Assembly (NCBI GenBank): GCA_008973525.1
Contig: WACJ01000046.1
Location: 1,302,001-1,366,000 of the forward strand
Direction: 5' to 3'
DNA from: Stenopsyche tienmushanensis
Taxonomy: Eukaryota > Arthropoda > Insecta > Trichoptera > Stenopsychidae
Length of the DNA stretch: 64,000 nt
The stretch's first letter is position 1. Each line of letters opens with the position of its first letter. The notes under the pieces are model-generated. The model ran no database searches. It was not told where the DNA came from and saw only the letters and a list, made by a program, of their open reading frames with translations. Of this stretch, positions 38,771 to 50,589 are shown piece by piece. Made by a program: the position numbers and the translations under genes.

Positions 38771-40218
38771 TATAAGAGCGAAACACTGTTATAATATAAA
38801 CTTGCATTTAAATCAGTCTGATAGATCGAAGTTATACGAATTTCAATCCAATTTATTAAATAAAAACTATTTTTTGTGAAATTTTACGGGGATTAACATA
38901 TATTCACTTTTATTTGTCTTTGGTTTGACAGTCAATCACTATAACAATATGTTTATCTTTCATTTTACAGCGTATTTACCATTAACGTTGTGTAAATTCG
39001 AAAAATATTTTAATTTGGCAACAATTTGATACGTTTATATATTTAATGCCAATAAAGAAAGGTCAAGATCTGAAATAGACGGATGACCAAATTAAAGAGA
39101 TTCTGCCTTGTAATTAGGATTTTGCCGGTTCCTCTGAATTGTGCCCAATTTGAACGGACGACCAACTTCAACGGGATAATTGTACTTCCTATTAGTACTC
39201 CGAATCCAAGGGGCAATTTCTATATTAATGCGAATATTCACCAATTAAATCACTGTTGCTTAAATTATTCAAGATTTTTTCGTATTAAAATTTGATTCAT
39301 TCCGCTGGTAAATTATTCGATGCGCTATTTCGAATTGTACGATTGTTTGTGCGTTAAAGCAAATAGATGCATTGAACTCCGTATACAAGCTTTTTCAAAG
39401 AAAACATGTTTTTAGACATCTCAAACGCTTTTCGGGCGTATTTTTAAAGATCCCTGCAGCTTTTGAGTTAAGCTGAACGATTTGAAAAAGGCACTTATTT
39501 ATATTGGCTCGCCTTTAAGTCAGTGACGTCTGGAAGATTTTCGATTATTTTTAAAGACTTCGTAGAAGGACGCATCTTAAGGCATCCTTCAAAGTCATTA
39601 GACTCGAAACACGTATATTTTATGGCTCACACTAACATTCGTTATTACGAGGCGCAATAAAGTCTTGTTTTACTACAAATGACACAATAACCGAAGGCAC
39701 GTGTGACAATGTTGGATAAGGTAATGACTCCTAGCACATTTCCATTACGTGGATGGCGTATACGTCTATTAAAATTACGTGCAAACTCTGTCAAATGTCT
39801 TATTTATACTCTGAAAGTATTATTTATATCCTTTAAAACGGATACGTTTGCGAATTCAGCAATTTTACAACCGATTTATTTGGATTAGCAGCGATGTATG
39901 ACACCATGATGAAATTAACGACGCAATGTGTAATGTACCTTTTATTCGCAGCATTGTTAAATCGGATGAATTATAGTTTGGCATCCAGCAAAGCAAACAA
40001 AGACATCAATATCAACTAAATCAGTTTGATCTGTAAAATTTAATGAATATCTCAACAGTAATGACTAGATAATTAAATCAAAACCAAATAGACATTCATA
40101 AGCAGACTTATTTACTATCCAACATAGATACATTTTGAACAATTTTGAATCATTATTTATAAGTTAATACGATTTCTTATATAGATTAGAGCAAAAAAAA
40201 AAAAAATTAATCAAACAT
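38771..40218. other. Non-coding DNA with a GC-richer patch
   Basis: 39080-39900 is moderately GC-richer, with TTTTCGGGCGTATTTTTAAA and GAAACACGTATATTTTATGG blocks and frames of at most 70 codons without domains. The remainder is AT-rich. The A-run at 40193-40206 belongs to the tRNA gene that follows, as its terminator on the minus strand. Confidence 0.4.
40193..40206 (-). terminator. Pol III terminator of tRNA-Thr copy 1
   Basis: A 14-base A-run on plus, hence a T-run in the transcript direction, starting 13 bases beyond the tRNA 3' end. Runs of four or more T terminate pol III. Confidence 0.8.
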
Positions 40219-40290
40219 TGCCTCCTGTGAGGTTTGAACTCACGACCCCTGGTTTACGAGACCAGTGCTCTACCACTGAGCTAAAGAGGC
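40219..40290 (-). tRNA. tRNA-Thr (anticodon CGT), copy 1
   Basis: On the minus strand the 72 bases fold as a canonical cloverleaf. The acceptor stem is GCCTCTT with AGGAGGC (one G-U pair) and discriminator A. The D arm carries the A box TAGCTCAGTGGTAGAGC. The anticodon stem is CTGGT/ACCAG around the loop CTCGTAA, giving anticodon CGT, which reads ACG (Thr). The T arm is GTGAG, TTCAAAC, CTCAC (B box). CCA is not encoded and there is no intron. A T-run on the minus strand 12 bases downstream (A-run 40193-40206 on plus) is a pol III terminator, and a TATAA-type box lies about 20-27 bases upstream (40311-40317). Confidence 0.97.
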
Positions 40291-40310
40291 AGATGTGCAA
40301 ATAACTATAG

Positions 40311-40317
40311 TTATAAA
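40311..40317 (-). promoter_or_regulatory. Upstream TATA-like box of tRNA-Thr copy 1
   Basis: TTTTATAA on the minus strand about 20-27 bases before the mature 5' end. The same arrangement precedes copy 2, and the ten bases just before each tRNA are nearly identical (TGCACATCT-type against TGCTCATCT-type), consistent with a shared start region. Confidence 0.5.
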
Positions 40318-41221
40318 ACGAGTTCATTTTTTTAAAAAAAGCTTATAATAATTTAATCTAATTTTTAAAAAAATAATATTACTAAAAACATTTTAAAAGT
40401 AATGTTTATCACATATTTTTAAAATCAATAATCTCACAATATTTGTAATTTTCAAAAATTGCTAGATAAGAAATTATAATGACAATTTTAAATAAGCCTC
40501 AAAACTATTTAAAAAATGCATGCATAATGTTATGATCTGAATTTATAAACAATTGTCCATAAAAAATAAGCACGGGGCTAATCTTTTAAATTTAAAATTA
40601 AGGGAATTATGAGAGCTTACACTTTAATTAAAAAAACTCAATTTTTCAGCCCCTCAAATACCAATTAATTTGTGCTGTGCAATACAAAGAGCAATTTAAT
40701 TTTGCTGAAATCATTTGAACAATTTCAAATTCATGCCAAAAAATTATTTTTATATTATTTAAAAAAAAATACGACCAAAATGTATTTGTTTTACATATAA
40801 ATTTAAAAAAAATGAATAGTGGCGCCTCTAGCGGTATAAAATATAATTATTACCATATATAATATGCATATTAATATTCATGGGGTTGCATTAAAAAAAT
40901 GTCGTTCATCGTACTAAAAATTTCAATTATGCAATTTGATTTATGTTTGGGACGGATTTGAATTTATAATTTGTTAACGATCACCCCGCGGGCTACCTGG
41001 ACGAATGAAACCAAACCGAATAAATTTGATTCAAATCTATAAATAATTAATAGATAATGACCGAAATCAAAAATTATTAAAAATAAAATTATTCATAAAT
41101 AATTACATAGCATGAATGGAAATATTTTTAAAATTATAGATAAAAATGAATTTATAAAAATGTCCAAAATATAAATCGTTAGTGTATATTTTTTATTTTC
41201 TTAATTTTTCGGATGTAATCT

Positions 41222-41227
41222 AAAAAA
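41222..41227 (-). terminator. Pol III terminator of tRNA-Thr copy 2
   Basis: Six A on plus, hence T6 in the transcript, 13 bases past the tRNA 3' end. Confidence 0.75.
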
Positions 41228-41239
41228 GAACGATCTCTG

Positions 41240-41311
41240 TGCCTCCTGTGAGGTTTGAACTCACGACCCCTGGTTTACGAGACCAGTGCTCTACCACTGA
41301 GCTAAAGAGGC
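41240..41311 (-). tRNA. tRNA-Thr (anticodon CGT), copy 2
   Basis: All 72 bases are identical to copy 1, so the fold, anticodon and A and B boxes are the same. It lies 949 bases away in the same orientation. The T-run terminator in the transcript direction (A6 at 41222-41227 on plus) is shorter than for copy 1, and a TATAA-type box is present upstream (41328-41337). Identity of the gene with unlike flanks indicates an old duplication kept identical by gene conversion or selection, or a duplication limited to the gene. Confidence 0.97.
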
Positions 41312-42226
41312 AGATGAGCATGCCGCTATTTATAAATTAGCCACTACGTGCTATAAAATTTATTTCGCGATATTTGCAAAAAAGGATTATTTTAAAAGCC
41401 TCTCATTGATTTCTCACATCCAGTCGTATATAAAAGTTGAACCGTTTATGACATTACAAAAGCTTAATACAACATATTGATCTTAATAAGCGCAATGGCT
41501 ATTGTTATAAGGATTTTAATTTATGTGTTTGAAATTTGCAAATTTTCTGAATTACTGTCTAGGCCTGCATTATGAAGTTAAATAGCCATAAACGATATCT
41601 TATCTACGGTATTAAAATAAAATGAACATAAAGGGCTACCTTGAATAAGATAAGCTTTAATAACGCGGACTTGAACTGTGAAATGCATGAATGATTTCAA
41701 TAAATCCATGTGCTTAAATGGATAAGAGATATTTCATTGAAGTATTTCAGGGCTTATTCTGTTTTATAATGATGATCAATCGATAACGTTATATTGTATT
41801 GGTTGCAAATTCCGGATGCATACTATATCTATCTATAATTATATGTACATATATCAACTCTTGATATTAAGAAGTAGAATAAAAAGAAATATCGAGTATT
41901 ATGTGTACATAGCACATCTACTTTCTATTGTCACATAAACGTAAGAACACTAAGATCAGAAGACAAACTTACACAACTAGGCTCGCGGTCCGACCGCCAA
42001 AGGGCTGTTTCGACTACTACTAGAATCTTGACTATGGAACCATTTGATCTTATTGATATAGACCTGACTAATTGATATTACTTGATACTTGACTTTCACC
42101 TATTTGTTCCAGCTATGCCTATTTTTTCCAGTTTGCTTCCAGATTGACCAACTAAATACTGTTTGATTGTACCCGCTACTATGCTTATACGATTTTATGT
42201 ATTTTAACTTTTGGTCTCTTGACTTG
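41312..42226. other. Non-coding DNA, no feature seen
   Basis: AT-rich with one balanced patch (CTCGCGGTCCGACCGCCAAAGG near 41982, which contains the short inverted pair CGGTC/GACCG). No gene recognised. Confidence 0.5.
41328..41337 (-). promoter_or_regulatory. Upstream TATA-like box of tRNA-Thr copy 2
   Basis: ATTTATAAAT, about 17-26 bases before the mature 5' end, equivalent in place to the box of copy 1. Confidence 0.5.
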
Positions 42227-43014
42227 TACCTATTTATAGATTAAATACTCTTTTAACAGTAAGCTGATACTCAGTTTATCTACTATTCATTGCTACTTTT
42301 ACAAATCATGACTTGCTTATCACTCTCTTACATAATCGACCCTACTTAACAATATGAAGCTCGACGAACCTCACCGGTTCGGAGCCGGGAAGCTTTAGGA
42401 ACAGAACAAGAACAAGAAGAACACCAAGGAGACGGCCTCAAGGAGATGCATATGAAGAACTCCACTTTGCAACGTAAACAACATTGTCTTCCGTTGACTT
42501 CTATATCGTTTTGTAATCGCCGAACTGAAAAGGGCAACCTGAAGTAATGGCGAAACCACTCAGTTTCGAATTCGCTCGAGTAAGTTGTACGGTGACGGAG
42601 AGACACCCTCAGTTGGTGTAGGAGCGAATCCGAGATGCACGTCTGTCTTCACCCTACCCCGGCAACGCCCTAGCGAGGAAAGGGGGGACTGGATTCCTTG
42701 TACTCCAGAAAGCCTTTTCTAGTAGAATCAAAAAGGTCATCTGGAGTAGTTTTCCACCATCTCCCTATGAAAACTACTCAGTCTTTACAAACCCCCCAAA
42801 CTCCTTATCGAGACGTTCGCCAAAGCGTTAGGATACCCGTTAGGTGAACGTTCGAAATAAAACTCGGTGGTAATGCTACCTTCAATATCGAGCGAATGAG
42901 GAAGTTAATGTATAACACAGATGAAATGGATGTAACCCCTTCCTATGAATGGATATTAAAGAGTCTCCTAGTTCTGTAGTGGACTATCAGTGGCTGCACT
43001 ATGATGATGATGAT
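42227..43014 (+). mobile_element. Non-LTR retrotransposon 3' end (copy 2)
   Basis: This is the plus-strand counterpart of 20035-20840, readily aligned by eye throughout. Near its start is a decayed C-terminal frame, NLTGSEPGSFRNRTRTRRT, continuing to DAYEELHFAT and a stop at about 42474. About 530 bases of untranslated sequence follow, including CTACCCCGGCAACGCCCTAG, and the copy ends GTGGCTGCACTATGATGATG with an (ATG)n/(GAT)n tail at 43001-43014. It is 5'-truncated. Its right edge is within about 10 bases of Tc1 coding sequence, so it probably inserted into that element. Confidence 0.55.
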
Positions 43015-43020
43015 ATCTCC

Positions 43021-43560
43021 GTTAAAAAGGGTAAAAAGTCACTTCTAACTTCGCATCATTACCGGAAGAGACTTGAATTTGCAAAAACCTAAATCAGCTG
43101 GACTTTAAAGAATAGTTAGGTTATATGTTCAGATGAAACAAAGGTCAATCATATCCTATCGAATGGTTTGCAGTGGAGATGGTTCAAGGTCGGAAGAAGT
43201 CCCGAGAGCAAGTCAACTCAACCAACTGTCAAGCACGGAGGCGGACGAATCATGATTTGGGCATGTTTTACGACCCTTGATTCTGCCTTGATTGGACAAA
43301 AGAAATAATTATATTACAACACGATGAACACCCCGAGCATACGGCTCGTTCCGTCAAAAAGTCCTCCCTTGGCCTGCTCAGTCTCCCGGACTTGAATCCA
43401 GTCAAGTATGCCCTGGCTCGATATCACACCCAAACGTCTTCTTATGCAGAGTTTTGGATTCAATTCCAAAAGGAATGGAAAAACGTCAATGTCAGAGGCT
43501 CATTTCTTCGATGCCTAGTCGATTGCAAGCCGTAATTGACGCAAAGGGTGGCCCGACAAA
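43021..43560 (+). pseudogene. Tc1-type transposase relic (C-terminal two thirds)
   Basis: Plus-strand frames give, in Tc1 order, KKSLLTSHHYRKRLEFAKT, SWTLKDWVRVMFSDETKVNH with the catalytic Asp of SDE, and KHGGGRIMIWACFTT. A stop follows. Then, after a frameshift, come QHDEHPEHTARSVK (the QDND-P-HT region) and SLPDLNPVKYALA (the PDLNP region), with about 20 residues missing between them. KEWKNVNV then a C-terminal stretch follow. The N-terminal DNA-binding part is absent; the preceding sequence is the retrotransposon tail. Inactive. The inverted end was not identified, though TTCAAATACTTTTTTC after the frame may be part of one. Confidence 0.85.
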
Positions 43561-46269
43561 GTACTGAATAAAACTGTTCAAATACTTTTTTCTATTTTTT
43601 ATCTTACTTTTTCTTTCAATGAAATAGATGCTCTATTGGTATTAGCGATAATTCATAAGAACCCAAATTCTTTACTAATTTATTTCAGCTATGCGATAAA
43701 GATCTTCTCGAACTGTAGACCATATCAACCATACTCATTTGATAATTCCTCAGTCGCTCGACGTACTGACATCATTGAAATCTGTTGTCATGATATCAGT
43801 ACATCATCATCCACTTTATGGGGTATTTTCATTCTAAGAATGTTTTTTTACGGCTTTTATCATGTTTTTATGATGATTTATAAAATGTACACACGAATTT
43901 GTATTATTTTTGCCATCTTATATGCCTTAATTCCCAGTCAAATAAAACATCATGCAATGACACAAATATTCTTCATTTATTGTTGGACTTACGATCAATT
44001 CCTAGACATCGGTCATAAGTTGAGTAGGCTGTAAGTCGAGGTTATCCCTCAAATGTGATGATAATGCCTCGTACATGATCATCTTGTGAATATATTTAAA
44101 GAAGCCCTATTCCTGCAGCTTTATAATAATAATAAATTATCGTGAAGCCTTTTCTATAAAGGGCCACAATTATTAAAGGTCAAATTATTTTGTATTGTAA
44201 TTTATTATTTATTTAAGCACTGATTCTAAATTTATATCACTGTTAACATTAATATTTGCCTAAATAATAGCGTCCTAATAGATGTAATTTAGAATTTGAA
44301 TAATTAATAATGGAAACTAGTTAATAATATTTTAATAAAGAGATAAAGATTGAGGGATGGAAAAGCATTCTGTATCTTTAAATATTTTTTTATGGAATTG
44401 AAAGGAATTTTGTTTAAAACCTTCTTTCGTTTTAACCTATCTCTCATCTTTTATATCTTACACAATTTTATGCTTTAATTCATACATTTAAGCAAGGATT
44501 TCATCCGATCAGGTACAATATTTAATCCGTTTGTCTTGCCATGTATCCTACTCACTGTAGTAAAAACTTGCCCCAGGGATAAAATATCATTGATAAGTCA
44601 ACCACATGAAAATTAATTTACAAATGCGAATAATATTAAAAGTCAGGGTATAACATTAGGTCCAGTTCACAAATTCGACAAATATTATTTAACTTCAAAC
44701 CGTACATACATAATGTATATGAATAGATTTGAATACCAAAAGCGGAAGATATATATTGAATTGCTTATACAACTCAGCATTTCAAATAGTAAATTAATAT
44801 TCATTGCGAATATTTTTTGCATAAATTTTGACACTAGTAGATAATATTCTTGATAAAATCTGAAAATATGAAGGATTAAAAGCTTATGAAAGAAATTCTT
44901 CGATCTATGAAAGTATTTTTTTAAATGTTTTCCTTAAGGATCTTTACATAGCAAAACATGATGTCAGATAGATTTTATTCGTAATAGCCAAATCAGTTTG
45001 AAATTTCGAGCTCGGAAATCATATATAATATATTAATTTTTATAGGACAAGAGTATAAAACATGCATACATTTTTATCATAATTTTATAAATATTATAAG
45101 TTTAGCTCGTATAAATTTTGAGCATACTAAAGTTTTACAACTTAAGTTCTAACGCTTTCACAACCGAAAGTTTGATCATTTTAATTTGTTTATATGTTTC
45201 TGCGGCATATTAATACTTTCAATTTAGATACAAAATAGCACTATTCTTACAAAGTTCTTCCATTTTATGATAAATTTAAAATTATTTATTTAAAAAAAAA
45301 TGTTTTTTTAAAATAAAGAACTCCTAAAATCTAAGAAAAGTTTTCTACAACACGATAATAATGTATTGTCGATAATTTCACCAAGCACTGGTTAATCGGT
45401 AATCGATCATTTGTCAATGTGCTTTTTTGTGATATACATTAGTAAAATTTCGATATACGCTCATATTTTAAAGGATAGAATGATCAAGTCTATTATTTAA
45501 GCTCAGTCTAGAATTAAACATCTTAAAATGCATCTTGAAATATTCGTTTTGCTTAAAAAATATATTTTTATGTTAAGGGTGAAATTTATTTTTTTGTGAT
45601 ATTTAACATAGCATGCTCTTTATTATACGAAAAAAAACTACTACAGCCATAAACAATACATTTATTTCAGATTTAAATACCAACAATTTCAAAAGTAAAT
45701 TAGATAATTAAAATCTGATTTTAAGGGCACTCTTGGGTCAATATATTGCTAAATATTTGATCTGTTGAAATCGCGAATTAAATCAGATGCTCAACAAGAA
45801 AGATTTTTTATCAAGGCTTTCACTTTCATAATCTAAAGTATAAGCGCATTTCAAAATGATTAGAATTATCTTTGGATAACAAAGGACAGCAGCTAAGCAA
45901 ATTATTTTCTTCGCTGTAGTCATAGAGATAACATCAGCCTTAAATCAAATCTTAGTCGGTAATGATAAGGGGTTAGTTTTAGATAAACTAAGATTAAAAT
46001 AACAATGGCTTAAACCAATAAAACGTCAATTCTAATTCATAAGCCAGAATTAACGTAAATTATTTTTAAGTTATTATAATTTACATTGATTCCATTCAAT
46101 TACTATAATCAATAATTAAGCCGATTGGCTAAAAGCTAATATAAACCCACATTCAGATTTTATTAATCGAAATGTGGTAATTCGTGTGGTCGTTCGATTG
46201 CAGTCTTTGTCTTTTATATGATTTAAAAAAATGTTCCATATACGACCAATGCAATAAGACCAACGCTTA
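43561..46269. other. AT-rich DNA, no feature seen
   Basis: A 132-codon plus frame (43636-44034) is the longest uninterrupted stretch here. It has no domain, is rich in Ile, Phe and Tyr, and can be explained as chance in a large AT-rich window. The rest shows nothing. Confidence 0.45.
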
Positions 46270-46660
46270 ATTTAGAATTAGATGGACGCGCCCGTGCGCC
46301 TCTCATCTTAGCCTAAAGGGCCTCGACGAGAAGCAAAGGGGCTCCGCCCTCAATAATGATAGGGCCCCACAGCCCCGAGACGGACTTGCAGCATATGCGA
46401 CGGAAATTCGTATTTACCCTCCGCAAAGGGGGCGATTTTTTTTTATCTCCGACTACTCATTCGACTACACTAAAAAGGAGGAATCCTCAAAAAGAGAGGG
46501 AACAAATTAAAACATGCTGGACTTTTAATATTCAAATTTATTTACCATTTTGTGATACGGCGACGATCACGATGCAAAGGCTTCCGGATGATGAGAACGT
46601 AGCTCGAATTATCACATGGCGGCAAATGAGATTTTCCGCCAATAATTAATACGACCAGTC
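46270..46660. other. GC-rich block, unclassified
   Basis: Begins with GGACGCGCCCGTGCGCCTCTC and continues AAAGGGGCTCCGCCCTC and GATAGGGCCCCACAGCCCC. The GGGGCTCC/GGGCCCC style resembles the interiors of hAT-like non-autonomous elements, but no ends were found. A 97-codon plus frame (46356-46649) has no known domain. It may be an old element or a conserved region. Confidence 0.25.
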
Positions 46661-49399
46661 AGAAGAGACAGTCCGTTCGTTATCACGCCAAAAAAATCCT
46701 TTTTTATTCCATTTTTCGAAAGTACATATCTCTAAGAATGCTGTTCATAATTTTGTTGAAAAAATTCGGATTATTTCAAAGATATACAGCTAATTCACGA
46801 AATGGACTCGAAGCAATCACTTCGTCCAGATTGCGCCCCAATGGTTCTGAGACCGCTGCAGTCGCAGGCTTGCTCCTATACCTGTTTTTGATTGCAGGCC
46901 AAGGACCTTTCTTATCTTTGCTTTAATAAGGGAGCAAATAAAATCAAAAAACCGTTATATACAGATTTTAAAAAGACAAATAAGCTAATGAAAAATATGG
47001 GCACAAAAAGAAAGTGCTCTGTACGAAGTGCTTCAAAAACCCAAGAGCTAACTAATAAATTAATAAAAGATGTAAGTAATTATTAAGGCTTAGCTTTCCG
47101 CTGACATCCTGACACAGTGAGCTTCATAATTTTCTCAAATATTGAGTCATCATCCATGCCAAAGATACTTATAATGAACGATTCATAAAACACAAACATT
47201 GCCAAAAATTTGATGTTGATAAAAATTTACGTTATTTTTGCTTAGATTTGGTTTATAAAGACATTAAATACAATTGACTTTGATGTCTCTTTCATGGAAA
47301 CATTCATGTGTGGATCTAAAAAAATGTTTTTAAGAAACCTATTTTTTTAGATTATTGCATATTTAAAAGCAAAATCAAGCAACGCGTATTATTTTAGCTA
47401 AGATTAATCTCAAAGTATCTCGGAGAGCAGGAGTTGTCTCAGGCATGGCTAAATATGAAAGCTCCAGTCAAGGTGCTCTCTAACCACATATTAGATTTAA
47501 CATGGCGTATCTCTTTGTGCACAATTACCGAGAAAGTTTAAATATTTTAACTATCCGACGTAACAAAGTAGACGCTCTTACATCGTATCTGTCTAGGAAT
47601 GAATAATATATAAACAGCAATCCTGGAAGAGGTTTCGTAAGGAGTTGCCATACTAATCATCGTGCCTTCCGCTTAATCTATTTCATCATGGCATAATAAC
47701 TTTTTCACATCTACATGCCAACCTTATTTTAAGTTATTCATAAGCGAGTAATATATCATTCATATCCATGTTTAACAATCGGGATCCCTTTTACATATTT
47801 ATCGTTCACATCACTCAGGCTTTTAATTAGTTCCTTCACTATTATTTTACTTTCATTAATATAACAATCAATGACGGATTTAATAGAAAGAAAATGTACG
47901 CTTTATTTTTATTACTTTTAGTTGTTAACTACAAAAAAAAGCTTTGGTTAGAACAGAAAGAGTATTTTTTAATATTCCATCTACAAAGTTGAATAAGAAA
48001 TTCACTCAACCAAATTACATAAATACTTCAATCCCTTTAATTGACATAATATCCCAAAATTATAAACCTACATTATACAATAAGCTTAAGGCTACAATGA
48101 AAATGTCCATAAAGATATTTTTATTTGAGAGTACAATTTTCAAATATGAATTCTGAAAAATTTCCTTTTATGTTAAATAATCCTTTAATAGGAATAAATA
48201 TTTCATTTTAAAATAAAATGTTTTTAATACATTAAAACTACTATACAATACATGTCGTAATCATTTAATTTATTCATAAATATTTTATACCAATAAAGAA
48301 TAATTGTCGTTAATTCTACAAATAAAATTATTTACATGAGAAGTTTTAAATGGAAAGGATCTATGAATAAATAGTAAAATTATCATTATTTTAAAGTGAT
48401 ATTTTAACTATCGTTGCAAATAATCGTCTTAGAGAATTTATTAATCATTTCAGTATTTACTCATTCTGCTTAAAGCTGAAATGAGAGAATCTATCTAAGT
48501 CTATGATTTACCGAATTTGTTGGTATGGTAATTTTTTTCCACAGTCAGAACATAAGTTCAAATCTTTATTGATAAAGTACGTTTGTTTTAAAACTATAAA
48601 AAATGTCAAAAACGAATCTGTCCTAAATTAGACATGTTATGATCTTTCTTTAGTATTGACAGGAAGGCAATTGAAGCAAGCAAAATAATATTAAAATATA
48701 ATAGATATATAAACCAGATCAGAAAATCTAAATTAAGCAATAGAAGCAAATGCCATTATTCCAACTTCTAAATTGTTAGTGAAAGATTTACAATGTATTC
48801 CTACTTTGAATTACCCAAACAAAGTAAAATGATTTTGGAAGTACATGATATATTTTTATCTTAATAAAAAAAATCAGGATTAAATAATTGAATAGGAGTC
48901 ATATTTCATCACACCGCATGTCCTTATTCCGCAAGATAAGATATGAATTAAATTGGTCACTTTTATTTAATCCAACGTTTCCTTTATTCGCTTTTAAAGA
49001 CCTTACAGATATTTCATGCTAGATTAAAATGGGTATTAAATTTAAGACCATCTTCTTAGGTATTTCAATTCAAATTCATAATTACTTTATGATATCGAGG
49101 TCGAAAATTCAAAGAAAATATCGGACATTTCACAGTTTAGATCAATATATTGATATTCAATTAAATTTCGTTAATATTTAATGTAGTTGTAGAAAGAATG
49201 GTGCATCTTTTGATATACTTAAAAAATGCATAATGGTTGTTTTAACAAATATTTTAATTGAAAGACGCTTTATGAAGGCTTTCGTTTGTTGTAAAATAAG
49301 TATTTGTACTATTTGTTGAAAGATTATATGCATAAATAGAACCCAAAATGGTTTTCGTTTTATTGTTTGACCGTTTTTGGGGATTAGTTGTACTTAGGC
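46661..49399. other. AT-rich DNA, no feature seen
   Basis: Two small balanced patches (46810-46920 and 47400-47540). No gene or RNA recognised. Confidence 0.5.
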
Positions 49400-50130
49400 T
49401 GCTGCACTTTCAAGTCGTTTTTTGTAGTCTTTCGGTGACTGTACTCATCAAGAATAAAATGTGATTTTTAAAATTCAAATTTGTTCAAAGATGTACTAGG
49501 CAATATTTTAAGTGTTCGCAAATGTCAAAATTGGTTCCAGAAATTTTGATTTAATAAATTCTCCTAGAAATGGAAGACTGCGTAAGGTGGATGTCGCCCC
49601 ACGGACTGCTAAAATCGAAAGTAATCCAACAGCAACCATTGAAAAAATATCAGCTAATCTCCGATACTCATGGTCGAGTATTCAAAGAAATCTGAAAAAT
49701 ATCGGGAAAGTGTAGAGACAAGGAAGATGGGCGCCGCACAAAAATAAGCGAAGAGAACCTGGGCGACCGCATTAATGCATGCGAACAACTTCTTAAAATT
49801 GAATTCGAAAAACCGTTTTTGGGCAACTTAATAATTGGAGTTGAGAAATGAGTTATTTACTCTAATTACAGACGCAAAAATCAATGGTCATCAAAAGACC
49901 CTCTCTTGTGCATTGAAGACAAGTATTTTTACAGCTTTATAATGCTCGCCACCATACGGCGAAAATAATTCGACATCCTCCTTATTCTCCAGACATCTCC
50001 AGCATTATCTGGATGGAAAAGATACAAAATAAACGATGAAATCAAAGATGGACTTTTATAATATTTATGACAGAGACATTAAAATGTCACCAGATAAGTG
50101 GAGAGAGGTTATATCTATGAATGGAAATTA
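49400..50130 (+). mobile_element. Mariner relic (same family as 37630-38770)
   Basis: Transposase similarity runs from about 49500 to 50130. The inverted ends could not be found, so the limits are approximate. It aligns directly with the interrupted copy at 37700-38750 and provides the uninterrupted version of that copy's insertion site. Confidence 0.7.
49505..50130 (+). pseudogene. Mariner transposase pseudogene
   Basis: The N-terminal half is well preserved: CQNWFQKF-type sequence (reading VRKCQNWFQ), INSPRNGRLRKVDVAPRTAK, ESNPTATIEKISANLRYSWS, SIQRNLKNIGKV, a stop, then RQGRWAPHK. Beyond this it is broken. EMSYLL and KSMVIK correspond to the EKWVLY and QWLS regions. Direct joining to PSLVH shows loss of the WWD segment that is still present in the 37700 copy. 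QLYNARHHTA replaces HDNARPHTA, so the HDN Asp is lost. HPPYSPDIS follows, and WREVISMNGN near the C-terminus corresponds to the usual KWREVIEQNG-type ending. Confidence 0.8.
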
Positions 50131-50589
50131 AATTTTGCATATGTTACAAATTTAAAATAATGCATTCAAATCTTTCATTTAAAAAACGAAAATCTTTATG
50201 GGTACATCATATATTTTTCATGATTGAATATGTTTCGTCAGTTTTAAATCGAAAATTAAATTGATTTGAGTGTAAATAAGCTCTTAATCCATGCTGTATT
50301 AAGACAAACATATTTAATAAGTAAATGGAATCTGAATGAGCATCTTCAAGCTGCTTTCAACCATATTTTTCTTACTCAAATACCCTTTAAAGATCCTCAT
50401 TCAACGGAGAAATTAAAAATATTTCTATAATGTAAGTGCGGTTCACAATAGTAGCTTTTGTAAAAGACTTAATCCCGTTCCGTTTATGGACAAGTTGTGT
50501 GCTTCAACTGTTTTTTTTATAGATTCTTACAGGATTTTGCATAATATTTTATTTATTTTGAAGTAATCTCCTTAAGTACATTCACCAGT

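Larger units (their letters stand above)
40291..41239. other. AT-rich spacer between tRNA genes
   Basis: Very AT-rich and without a gene. Apart from the ten bases next to each tRNA the two flanks do not look alike. The GC-rich motif AGTGGCGCCTCTAGCGGT at 40818-40835 stands out, as does CACCCCGCGGGCTACCTGG near 40983. Confidence 0.5.

Noticed and set aside
42346..42606. An 86-codon minus frame in the retrotransposon tail
   Set aside because: It is antisense to the GSEP-type peptide and not preserved in copy 1.
43636..44034. A 132-codon plus-strand frame rich in Ile, Phe and Tyr
   Set aside because: No domain or paralogue is visible. One frame of this length is within what chance allows in 128 kb of AT-rich double-stranded sequence, and the codon content looks like translated AT-rich DNA.
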